Shown here in pieces: positions 1-11,572 of a stretch of 64,000 bases of DNA. Within the stretch, counting starts at the first letter, position 1. Every line of letters begins with the position of its first letter. Both the position numbers and the translations under genes were made by a program. This DNA comes from Volvox africanus (Eukaryota; Chlorophyta; Chlorophyceae; Chlamydomonadales; Volvocaceae), in NCBI GenBank assembly GCA_030268105.1, contig BSDZ01000013.1, forward strand, positions 1,903,001 through 1,967,000, in the 5' to 3' direction. The notes below the pieces were generated by a model that searched no databases, was not told the DNA's origin, and saw nothing but the letters and a program-made list of their open reading frames with translations.

Positions 1-2808
1 GGTGCAACCCAACTTACGTACAGAAAAACATCACCAACTGTTGCGTAATGAGTCAAGTTACTAATGAGTACGTCGAAACGCAGCCGCTTTTCCCGAAGTA
101 CTTTCTAATTAAAATGTTTTATAGACCGTGTAGACCACGGACGCCAAACTCTGATCCCGTCCTCCTCCTCAGGCCGGGGCCTTTATCAAAGGGGTTGCTG
201 CTGTTTTCCAGGGAGCACGACATATTCTTATTCGGAGAACCCGGAGCCCGAGGAAAGTTTTTCGAGAATGTGTGTTTTCCCCCGGATAGCAAAATTGCAC
301 ACGGAAAAGTCCCGGGGGTCCCCGCCGGGGCCAACGCTTTTCCGGGCGTTTCCTTAAATGCTGAAACATCATCCGTCCATCATCCGTCCAAGGCCGTAAC
401 GGGTGAAGAATGGTGCCTGTGGCCCGTCAAGCCAACGTCAAGCCAAGCTAACGCCATGCCCCTTCATCATTGGTAGTTTGGTCATCGTATTGCTCGTCCG
501 GAGTCTGGTTGGCTGAACACGCGACACAAACCGTGCCTCCAGAAGCTGCATTCTGACACCCCATCGTCTCCGGGCTTCTGTAAATTTAAATTTTATCTCG
601 ACATACACTCTCTGTTCTCAGGTCATATCCCGCTTCGCCTTGCCCGTTGTTGTTTGTTTGGCGACCATACCCAAAAGTCCAAGGCACAAATATCTGCCTC
701 GTGTATGTGTTTGCGGAAGCCTCCTCACCAGTTCCAACGCATCATGAAACACAAACGTGCGCGGTACGGTGGTGGGGTTGGGGGCAAGCCCCCAGCCCAG
801 TCCTTTGCGCCCTCCATGCAAGGGCCTTATGTACAGCTTCTCTAAATCGCTCATCTAGTATATTACCTTTCCATATGACATTTCTACACACCACGAGTAA
901 AACCATTGGCAAACCGCGCAACCCACAGCTTGTTCCTAGCTACCTGCCAGCCGGTGCCAGACTCCCTTCCCATCACCATAGCAATAACTCACAGGCGTCA
1001 CCACCACCCCAGTTGTCTTTCAATTTCACCATCAAACTTCCACGGCAGCTTCTTCAAGCCCCGCCTTTCACTACCCACACGCCTTGAGGGAAAGGGACAA
1101 GATCAACAGTAATCACGTAGGCTGCCAGCGCCGCTGCAAGTACTCCACGATTCGTGTATAGCCTCTCGCGGGGGTGTTTTCGAAATCAAAAAACAATTGG
1201 AAAAACACCTGCCGCCGCTTACCAATGTCGCAGCCCCGTTCACGGAAATGATACCATACGATGCTGTTGCTGCCGCGACAACAACAGCGATAACAGTGAC
1301 AACGCTGACGGCTTTGGAAAGGCAGTGAGGGGGGTTACTTCGGAAAGGCTGCAAAAAGGCTTTCTAAAGCATGCACCCCATTAAGCAAAGGCCCCCCCGC
1401 CAAATACGTAACAGTAGAGCTGTTCATTTGCAATAGTAGGTGGTATGTCACCAGGCCTGGGATCACCCTGCCAGGTGAAGCTCACACGCGCTTGAGAGAA
1501 TTAAGAACAAGCCGCGAATCCCGTTATGAGGTGCCCACAACACAAACACACAACCTCACACACATATGCACTGAACATATCAAGGCTCTCGCAGCTCAAG
1601 CATCAATGCACACAAATTCACAGGCCCAGCCCATCCTGTTAACTCCCCCCTCCCCGCAGCGCCCCAGGCGACGCAACCTATGCAGGTACCATTATGATGC
1701 CGTCCCAAAGAAGGAACGTTGCCGAGAAAGGGGGGCCCTGGAGGACATCCATGCCGTCGAGGGCGCCCAAGACCGGCGTCCCCTGGTCCCTTCAACCCAT
1801 AACTACCTTAAGTTCAGCCAGGCCCGCCCCTTGTGGTCCCCCAGTCCTCCGGCCAGACCCCTTCCCTCGAATCCCAGTTCCGAAACCATACCGCCCGATA
1901 GGACGCAAGTCGCCACTACCCTCATCCTCACGCATCTGACGTGATGATGTGGACGCCTGGCAAAGAGTTCTTTGTGAATGTATGTGAGCATCCGTCGACC
2001 CATCGACCCGAGGCGCTCTCTTTCTTTGTACAGCCTCAAGTAATTACATATGCCTCGAAACATATTTCCAGGCTAATCCATTCTGCATGAGGCCGCCCCT
2101 TCTCGTGTAGGTTTTAGGGTTTTGAGGCCGCCTGAATCAAATGGTATGACAGCCCCGCAGAGGTTGTTCCGCCCCCAAATAAAAGCTTAGGATTGCACAC
2201 ATGACTCGCGTCCTTTCCTTCCCCCACTTCCAGCCTGTCCCAATTGTGTTCACAGTTCATCCCTCCTTAACTGGGAAGATATCAAAACACATTGTCCCGC
2301 CATGTCTGCATGGATGAACTCCTCCCAGCACACCCACCCACCTCCATCCAGCGCCCGAAAGAGGTCCCCGTAACCCCACCCCCACCATCACCGCCTCCAC
2401 CATCATCATCCCCATCGCCTCCACCAATCCCCCGAAACGCGAGCGATCAACTGGTTGTGCTCGTCCTGCACCACCTGGAGTAGAGGAGAGAGATGCCAAT
2501 TCCACGATGGAAAGGAGCTGAGAGGCACCTCCGCAAGTCATGCTGTTGGAAGCCCTCGAGAGCTTGGCGGTGGGATTTCTCCGAGCACGTGGCTAAAGCG
2601 CGCCATGTGGGCGTCAGGACCGGTCTTACACCCCCAACTTGCGAATGCGGCCGCACCAACACGAGATGCCCACGTCAAAGAAACGTCCGCCCATCTGCCG
2701 GGTCTTGGTGGTAAGTAACAACGGCAAACAAAATCAGATGGCGCCGCCGAAATGACGGTATAGGACAATCCCTCGTCGACCCGTGTATTCCTGTCACGCT
2801 CCCGCCCT
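1..2808. other. No recognisable gene
   Basis: Only short open frames of ordinary composition are present on both strands and none matches a family I recognise. A TGTAA motif, the usual volvocine polyadenylation signal, lies on the minus strand at 2626-2630, about 180 bp beyond the stop of the RWP-RK gene. The last few hundred bases are therefore probably its 3' UTR. The rest is unassigned. Confidence 0.5.
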
Positions 2809-5800
2809 TCACGCGCCGCCGCTGCCCGCCAGCTGCTTCAGCATCTCCTCCCACTGCTCCGCGCTGTTCTGCCTGAGATCCTTTCGCAGGTTCTGACGCA
2901 TCACCTCCATGTCGTTGCAGCCACCGGCGCCGCCACCGGTGCCAGCGCCGGCGCCGGCGCCGCCTAAGGTGAAGCTGCCTCCGCTGCCGCCCGCGAGGCT
3001 CGACGCACGCATCTCATTCATGAAGGAACCAAAGCCGCTATTATTGCGCCAAAGCAGGTCCATGTTAAGCTCCATGAACGTATCGATGTCACTGAGCTGA
3101 CCATCCACGGCTTCAAGAAGGCCGCTGGACCGACCACCATCGCCGCCGCCACCGCCGCCACCGCCAATGCTGTTGTCATCATCGTAGGGGTGCTGCATCT
3201 GCTGCCGAGGGGCGGTTGCGGCAGCGACGGCGCCGTGGCCCTGAAAATTTGACGGACTCGTCTGCTGTTGCTGCTGTTGCTGCTGTTGCTGATTCGCTGT
3301 CCCCGTCGCCACCTCCGCCGTCGTCGGCGGCGTATCACCAAGGCTGTAAGGATCGTCATACGCAGCGATCCGGCCGAGCAATCCCAGCCTTGCAATCTGC
3401 ATCTGCTGCCGCTGAATCTGATGTGCTTGCTCCTGAATCTGCTGCTGCTGCTGCCGCTTCAAGGACTGCAGCTCCTGAAGCACTGAAGTCAGTTGCTCGT
3501 TACCTCCGCCAGAGCCGCCGATGCTGCCATCGCCACCACCATCGCCGGCGGCGGCGGTGGCGGCGGTGGCAACTGCGGCGGCGCGCGACCGTAAGAAGAG
3601 CAGATTACTGCCTGGTGGGAGCTGCTCGCCGGCCGCAATGCGGTCATCTTCCCCGCGCAGGCGCAGGCCCTGAAAACAGCCGCGAAAAACATATCGTTAG
3701 TAAAGGTTCCGAAACGATACCGTAACAAACGGATGTCGTACATGGAAGAAGAACAGGCAATGGATTCGTCTTCCGAGATTGGCATCACGCGACACAGGCC
3801 CTGCCTGATTATGCGTTCCAATGCTGCTCTGACTGTAAGCGTTACAGGGCAGTGATGGCATTCCTCAGCAGGCACCACTATGATGAGGGGCCCACTGCTG
3901 CACTAATAACCTGGGGGGCGCGCGGGGGGGCCCTGCTTCGTTCTCCCCGCTAACTCAGCACCCGGATAGCAATGAAGGGGCTGATGGGAGGAATCGAGCC
4001 CAGAACCTCTGACTTTGTTGTAGATGCCCTGTGTGCCGAGGGAACACACCAAGTCATGCCTCGGTCAGGCCCAGGCAAGGCCTGGGGGCAGGATGACCAA
4101 AACCGGCACGATGGCCGCACCCAATTACATACAGCCCATAACATTCCGCACCTGTAAGGACACAATCGTATCAGGCGGCGGTGACACATGACCCGCCACG
4201 CCGCGCCCCGGCGGGGGATCCGAAAGGCTGGGCATCAGCGGTGACTGTGGCGGCATACGCAGTCCCTGTGCGCCCAGGGCTGCTGCCACTGCCGCTGGGC
4301 CAGCCGCGCCACTACCGCTATTGTTGTTATGGCTAGGAGTGTTCAGGGTGGTAAGTGTAAGCTGGTCTCGTCCAGTCAGCTGTGGATCTCGCCGGTTAAG
4401 AAGGGACAAGGACGAGGCCGCGCCGTTGTAGCCTGAACCCGTCGAGGGGCGGGAGCAGGCGGCGGCGGCTGGGGGAGCGGCGCCTCCACCTGCGAGCCCA
4501 TCCCTATCCAAAAGCCCCGAGGCGGAGTTCGACCTGGCGTGGGCGGCCGCCATCCGCCGGGCGATGTCACGGCCGTTGCAGTCAGCCGCGCCACCATCTC
4601 CAATCTCCTGTCTTGTATTCAACGGCCACTCGCTGCCTAGCACTGCCGCCAGTCGCTTCATCGAGGCGCTCGTAGCGACGGCATTTGCAGCAGCGGCCGT
4701 TGTGGGGGTCCCAATCCCCAAAAGCCGTGTCAGGTCCGGGGCAGTCGCGGTCTGCATTGGCCCTGTTGAGGAGAGCAGCATGCGACCGGCCAACGTGGTG
4801 GGATCAAAGCAGTGTGATGCATTGCCGCTGCCACCGCTGTGCGCAAGCCCTCGGGTTTCGTCCCAGCCGGGAATGCAGAACTGCCCGGGAGCCGAATGAC
4901 GACCTTCAAACGCATTCAAGACGTGCTGGTGCGGATGGAGGTAAGGGAGCTGTGACGAGGGCTGTTGGTGAGGGCCCGAAAGCGCGCCGGGTGGGAAGTC
5001 CCGCCGTCGGCCCAAACCGCCAGCGATAGCGGCGGCAGAGGCGGCGGCGTCACCGGCGCCATACAAGGAGGTGAGTTGTGGCATTGGGCCGCTGTGGCTC
5101 GCGCCGTTGGGGGCGTCGGAGGCCCCACACATCGCGCTGTACCTGTCATCACACGAAACGGCGCCCATTAGGACACCACCATTGCCGCCGCCGCCGCCGT
5201 TGCCAAGGCTGCCGTCAGCGCCGCCGCCAACTATACCACGGTGATGGCTGAATTCCAACGGCTGTGCGGCAGTCAGGGATAGATCTACGCCGCCGGCAAA
5301 ACGGCTCGGGCGCTGCCCCATGCCGGTGGACAAGCCCGACACTGATGACAAGCGGTGCTGCCGCAGCGGCGCGCTATGACTGCCACTGCCGATGCAGCCG
5401 GGGCCGCCCAAGGCCCCGGCGGTTATGCCTCCACCACCTCCGCCGTATCCACTTGCAGTCAGAGACAGCCCCGAGGCGGAGGTACGCGGTAACGATGAAA
5501 CACTTGCGACACCGCTGCCGCCGATGTTGCTCAAGCGACCATCAGTAGCGTGCATTGCGTCTGAGAGGCGGCGTGCGGGCCCGAAGCCGGCGGCAGCGAT
5601 TAGGGGCTGGACTGGTGCGGGTGGATGAGGTTGCTGGTGGGCAAGGGTGGAAGAGAACCTGTGGACGTCAATCTGCGAATACAGCTGCTGTTGCTGCGTT
5701 GCTAATAAGGCATCATTAGGTGGATTGTGCGGCATAGAGTATTGCTGCTGGTGCTGGTGCTGGTGCTGCGAAGATTGTCTGCTGACGCCCGTCACGGCTG

Positions 5801-8800
5801 CGCCTGCGCCCATCAGCGCATCGCCTCCAGCCAGCAGAAGATCTAAGAGCGGATCCAGGCTGTTATCGGTCGTTGGATCCAAAAGTAGATCTCGATCTGC
5901 ACCTTGGATTCCAAGCAGCGCAAGCTCCTCCTCCGATAGCTGCTCCGGCCCCAGTGACCGCTGACCGCTGACACCTGCCACCATGGCTTCGAGCCCCATT
6001 AGCAAACCACCGGCGCTGGTGTCGTTGAGGATGGCGCTGACCCCCGCTGACACCACGGAGCTGCTGCCACCAGCCGGGACTGGAGCTGGTGCGGGGAGAG
6101 GGCCACGACCCTGGCTGGCGGCCGTGGCGCCGCCGACGAGGCCCCCGAACGACACATCCACGGCGCCCGGGACACCGTATACAGCACCATCAGGGATTGC
6201 GTTGGGCAGGTGAGGCCCCCCCCCAAGGGTGCACTGCTTGGACCAGTTCTCCCCACCAACCGCCAACCCGCATGGCAGCCGCTGCAGGGAGTGCTGTTGC
6301 TGTTGTTGTTCCAGCTGCAGATGGCCCGATCCCAGGTTTTGGCTGGGCCCCCACACGGGGTCGTGGAAACCCAGATCGGAAGTGCAGCCGCCGCCGCCGC
6401 CGCCGCCGCCGTTGTGCCCCACCGGGGACGCGAGGTTGCGGCGCGCAGCCAACGGTGAGCCTGGACCAACCATGAGGCCCCCGCCGCCGCCGCCGCCCCC
6501 GCCGCCGAAGGACCCGGAGTGCCCGCCGCTCTGCAGCTGCCGGGGCGTGGCGTTGCCGCTGCCACTGCCACTCTGCCGCCGTGACGCCGCACCCTGCTTG
6601 ACAATCTTGCCATCCGTAATGACGGACAGCAGAGCTGCGCGTTCAAGAGATGACCGCCGGCCCAGGCCGCTAGGGTGGCTGCTGCCTCCGCCGGCACCAC
6701 CGCCACCGGCGCCGCCACCACCGGGGCCGCCAAGCTGTGCCGCCAGGCGGCGATGTACCACTTTGCGTGGGCTGCTGTTGAAACCCGCGACGGCGGCCGC
6801 AGCGGCGACGACTTCATCGTCACCGGTGGCGTCCCAGACGGGCGAGTCGGCGGCGGCGGCACCGCCGCCGCCGTTTTCCTGACCTGAACCAGCAGGAGAC
6901 GTCACGCTGCCTGGCCCCAGCGTCAGCGGCGGAGGTGCTCCACGCGGGGGCCGGCCACCGCCGCCACCGCCGCCGTTCCCATCTGCGTCCCAGCGCGGCC
7001 CTCCACCTCGGACTCGTGCCTCCATAGCCGCTGCCGTCAAGTCAGATGCACCCTGCCAGGAGCCGCAGCGCCCCGCGCTAGGCGCCGTCTCCGTATCGCC
7101 TGGTGATCCGGCCCGCTTGCCTGACTTGGCTGCGCACCTGAGCTTACGGTTATAATTCAACTTGTAATTGGACCTGGTGCCAGGGATCAAGGATAGGCGT
7201 GTCGAAGAGAGCCTTCGGTCGCGTTTGGGGGCTTCCGAAAAGTAGCCTGGTCTGTGTGTGTTTACGTTTTAATGTGTGCTTGTGTGTTTGCGTGCGTGCA
7301 AAGAGGGTGTTTGTGGCGTGGACTGGGAACTGAGCACCCAACAGGCCTGGTGTCAAGGTCCGGAACTGCTGTGCATAGCGAGTGCCCGCTTTTGGGGGCG
7401 CCTTCGAACGACCCAGTTCAAGGTTGGATCGGCTGCCGCTGTCCATCAGCTCCATTCAGCAGCACAACATGGAGCCTTCACCCGTATCCCATCTCCCGAT
7501 ACCCTCGCCCCCTCCCCCGTCGCGAGTGCGCTTTCCCGCCGCGCAAAAGACACACACACACACGTTATTGTGACGTCCCATCCATCACCTCGTAGTTAGT
7601 CCTTTAGCAACGCCCTCTCCAGCCAACCCCATGGCTGGTTCGCTGCTCTCTAACACACTCACGACACTGCGTAACCTCTCACTTGCGAAGCTGCTCCAGC
7701 TCCTTGTCCAGCGGGTGGTTAGGATCCAGCATCACTCTGCCGTACTCTGCATCGATCTTAGAGATAATTGCCTGAAAAAGGCACCAGACCCGCAGAGGAA
7801 AGGAAGGGCAGCGGCGAGCACGTCCAATGAGTCAAACACTCATGCAGGAAGGGCTCCCAAATTTCGGTGTGAGTGGCACGATCCATTCCTCGCTACACGT
7901 CATGCCTGTTTGCTGATCTATCCCGCCGTCGCCTTCCCTTTCGTTCCCTTGTTGGGTATCTCGCTCATCTCCCGGAGTGCCATAGAACTTCGACCCTTGC
8001 ATCAGTCAGCGGATCCACCAGGTAACTCAACACCCAGTGGTACGTGAATGCGCAGGCACCCCCTTGGGGCTCCGGTGGCCGCACCCCGGTGGAAAGTTCC
8101 TATCCTATCCCGGCTGCGCACCTCCCGCTGTGATGCCGACAGGCGAGGGTCGTTCGGCAACGCATCGCGTAAAAACACAAGCGACGCCAGCTTGCGCTGC
8201 GGCCACCGAGCAATTTTAAGCTTATGGCAGCGCCGCTTGAGCTTTGAATGCGCCACTCCCAGGGCTGCCGCCGCGTCCACGCACGGCATGTGGAAGACCT
8301 GCAGTAAGGGACGAAGCGATATAGGTAGGGAGGAGAGGGAAGAGGGAAGAGGGAAGAGGGAAGAGGGAAGAGGGAAGAGGGAAGAGGGAAGAGGGAAGAG
8401 GGAAGAGGGAAGAGGGAAGAGGGAAGAGGGAAGAGGGAAGAGGGAAGAGGGAAGAGGGAAGAGGGAAGAGGGAAGAGGGAAGAGGGAAGAGGGAAGAGGG
8501 AAGAGGGAAGAGGGAAGAGGGAAGAGGGAAGAGGGAAGAGGGAAGAGGGAAGAGGGAAGAGGGAAGAGGGAAGAGGACGGGCACGGTTATGGACCGCACA
8601 TGGCACTATGCTCGGAACTCGAGCCTCCGGAAAGGGAAGAAATTGATCGCTTCCCCACGGGGCAGAGGGAGCTCCCATGTGGTAGCTGTCAAGTTGAAGG
8701 CCTCCGGGTTTGAGGCTGGAGAGGCAGTGGACTCACCTTGCGGAGTGAGTCCATCGACAGATCGGGTGCCATGGCAGCCGCCTCCTCGCCACTTTCTGAC

Positions 8801-8901
8801 CCCGCAAGTCCATCGTCGAAGCTGTTTGAGTCGTCGTCTCCGCCTTTCTTGCGAGCCGCGAACCTCTTCTCCACATCAGCGGACTTCCTACTTTTCACCA
8901 T
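2809..8901 (-). CDS. RWP-RK domain transcription factor, about 1,425 aa
   Basis: Five exons: 8901-8737, 8298-8122, 7771-7683, 7137-4152, 3669-2809; phases agree at every junction. The predicted protein opens with a basic/acidic stretch (MVKSRKSADVEKRF). The RWP-RK DNA-binding domain spans residues about 50-105, with the signature RWPQRK at 86-91 preceded by the helix LGVAHSKLKRRC. A charged, probably helical segment (about 103-145) follows. The remaining ~1,280 residues are Gly/Ala/Ser-rich with poly-Gly and two Gln-rich runs encoded by the last exon. RWP-RK proteins act in the nucleus; known members control nitrogen response or sexual/gametic programmes. No PB1 domain is visible, so it is not NLP-like. 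The N-terminal domain position differs from the sex-determining MID protein, where it is C-terminal. The family assignment is firm; the specific role is unknown. Exon 2 ends at a GTGCGC donor chosen because it gives a continuous helix into exon 3. Confidence 0.92.
3950..4150 (-). repeat. tRNA/SINE-like B-box remnant in RWP-RK intron 4
   Basis: Read on the minus strand, 4000-3990 is GGCTCGATTCC, one base from the Pol III B-box consensus. It lies in intron 4 (4151-3670) of the RWP-RK gene. I could not fold a convincing tRNA around it, so it is at best a SINE remnant. Confidence 0.25.
8335..8576. repeat. (GAGGGAA)n heptanucleotide satellite in RWP-RK intron 1
   Basis: About 34 nearly perfect 7-bp units. 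On the coding (minus) strand the array reads TTCCCTC repeats and ends about 35 nt before the exon 2 acceptor at 8299. It therefore forms a long pyrimidine tract next to the splice site. Confidence 0.97.
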
Positions 8902-11456
8902 TGTGAACTAGATGTTCAGTGCGTGTTGCTGGACCCTGCTTAAAAGCGACGTATGGGCCGACAACTATTGTTTACCAGATGCGGACCGTCACACAAAAAA
9001 TCATAGTAAGCTTCTAACCTCAAAGTATCATTGATTGGAACTCGGGTAAAGGGGTGAAGCCACTGGTACCACAAGAACATTCACTAGCAACAATGATTCA
9101 ATGACCTTACTACCTATGTGAAATTTAAAGATTCCAATGTAAAAGAATTGTAAGCCCTATAAGTCTTGTTCGCGGGACACGCAGTTCTTCCTGGCAAAGC
9201 AGTCATACCAGAGTCATACCGTGGTGAGTATCCGAGACCGACTTCAGAAGCCCCCAAAAACTCATAGGTGAGAAGGAGTTGTCTTCTAAATCAGGCCGCT
9301 AAACTGTTCGCATAGGTGCATCGTGTCGACCCAGCAACGTGTGGATTTTTGGTACGGCTACATCAGCATAATAAATGGTTTATTAATCCTTCGGTATCGT
9401 GCTGTAATGTCTCTGCGGCATCCCTGTTCGAAAATTGGTCCTTTGCAAAAACGTTGTACAGTTACATCCCACATACACATCGAACCTGGTCCCCAGACCT
9501 GGTTATTCATAACATTTCCTTCAAATGCATTGATATTAGCGCCCTGCACACGAAACCCCCGGTAACACTCACACACGTGCTCAGGGGTTGCTCGTCCGTT
9601 TCTACGGCCAATGTCTGATAATGGGCCGATGGACACCATCAGCAGATTTGCACCAGCAGACCTTCAGAGGGTCCCAGTGGCTCCTGGTTCAACTTTTTGC
9701 TGCGGTAGATGCAATACGACCAGTGTCCACAAGTCCGGCCTGAGTTCGACCGAAGAGGACCGAAGTGCGGTAAGGTTTATTACCGTTCGCAACATATCTG
9801 CCCTTCAAACGTACAAGCGCGCACCTTTGTGAAACTTCCAAATATTGTGAATATCATTTCAACGTAGTATTTTTACCCTAGTATTTTCCGCACTCCATGT
9901 GCTCCTTAATGCACGGCCCAGCACGGTGAGAAAGGGTGAGAGTTACGTGCGCTGCACCGTCTCCCACAGAGGCAGTCAGTTGACGTGAAAGCCGCATCCT
10001 CTCTCCGGAGTCCTGACCCGATCCGTTCCGCGATCACGCTTATCAATGGCACCAACACATCCATACGATGTTTGTAGCAGACGTTGCGCACTCGGCAGAT
10101 CCTGGAGCAAGGCGAGCAAGATCGTTCCTATTCCGACCAAGGTTTCCACAATTCTTTGTTGGTTCCACTAGCAGCAATCATTACTACTCGCCTAGAGCCT
10201 AGAGCCCAGAGCCCACAGGGGCTGTTGAAGATTACGCACGGGTACGACAACACATACAACGACAACGACAACGTACACTACCGGGCCGCTGGGCGCGTGC
10301 TTACTGCTTGCTGCTCATCAACAAGCAAAATGAGGAAGGTGCATGCACCGACTCATAAAGGACTCCTGCATGTGACGCGTCCTGATACATCGGTATACCT
10401 GGCATATATGTTTTTACGTCGTGTAGGCATGAAAGCTTGGAACTCCCGCGCGCGCGCCTTTTTATGGCGGGCTTAGCTTGCTAGGGCGGGTTAACTGAGA
10501 GGTAGGATTTTATGTGGCAAGTGAGGTACGGCAATTGCCGCAGAGTCCGAGTGCTCGGGACTGTATTTTTGCTACGCGTCTTGTCATCTTTTGGTATCTT
10601 GTTTTGTTGCTTCTTTGGGGAATAACGGCCTGCCCGGCCCTCCCTGGTAGGTTTCCGGAGGGAACCCGTTTTTTCCTGTCGTGGTTAGTTTGTACCTCTT
10701 CTACTTTAGGGTTTGTGACCACGTCAACGAGTTGTCGAGTTCACAGTTGTATAAACAAGAAATGGCAGTCAACCTTCCCAACTTCAGTTAATAAACTTTT
10801 AACTCCGCCCTGCTGTCAACAAACACCGGCAGTCTGTTACCCTGGTGCATGTAATGAACTTCGATCTCGCCTCCGCAGCCGACTTGTTTGCTTAACCCAG
10901 ATACAGACCCCTCAACGAAACGCCTAGTGCATGGCTTGCGCGTCAAGTATAAACAACCAATAGCCACAACAGTCATGGTCGCGCCACCAATGATGTCAAC
11001 GACTATTATCGCAAAATTGCGATGCGTAGTCCCATTGTGTCTAAAATGCTGTCATTTACTTTTACCTCTGCTACGAAGCACCAGCACGCAGTAGCCACGC
11101 GCGCAGGACCGCTAGGGAGCGAACGTAATCTTGGAAGCTGAAACGCTCCGCCTAGGTGTATCCTGGTGGTGCAAAACACACCCAAATGCTATCCTTGTAA
11201 ATCCACACCCGTCACCCCGCGCTTGGCCGCACCCATCCCCCGCCGTTGGGCTGCGGGCAAAAGACTGATCCCCGCCCCTTTCATCTCGCCACCGAACCGT
11301 GCCTTTCACGCCTGCTCGTCCAGGTATCATGGCTGCTTGTCCAGGTATGTACGTACGTTACGTCGGCAGGTAGCTAATAAACGGGCATTCATTCATCCGT
11401 CTGCATGTACGATGGATACGATCAAGGAACAACGAGGCGCACGCAGGCAGGCTATT

Positions 11457-11488
<32 letters not shown>

Positions 11489-11572
11489 TAAGACCGGCGC
11501 CTCTCTCTTCGTCCTCTCTGCCTCGCTGGGCTTGCTAGCGTTGACTGGCTGAGTGACATTCTCAGGGTTCGA
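8902..11572. other. Intergenic region, nothing recognised
   Basis: This 2.7-kb gap lies between the start of the RWP-RK gene and the 3' end of the eight-cysteine gene 8C-1, both on the minus strand. It should hold the RWP-RK promoter and 5' UTR. It is less GC-rich than the genes. A short CCAG repeat is present at about 11457-11488. No coding segment of a known family was found. Confidence 0.5.

Noticed and set aside
2453..2720. Cys-containing frame (PPTCECGRTNTRCPR) as a LINE C-terminal zinc knuckle
   Set aside because: The Cys/His spacing is incomplete and no other LINE segment or 3' tail is nearby.
8048..8713. Open frame rich in REEGRGK repeats, and its antisense PLPSSLF frame
   Set aside because: Both are the GAGGGAA satellite in RWP-RK intron 1; the real exon 2 ends inside the same region on the minus strand.
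2809..8901. Calling the RWP-RK gene MID, the volvocine sex-determining factor
   Set aside because: MID is a short protein with a C-terminal RWP-RK domain. This one is ~1,425 aa with the domain at the N-terminus.
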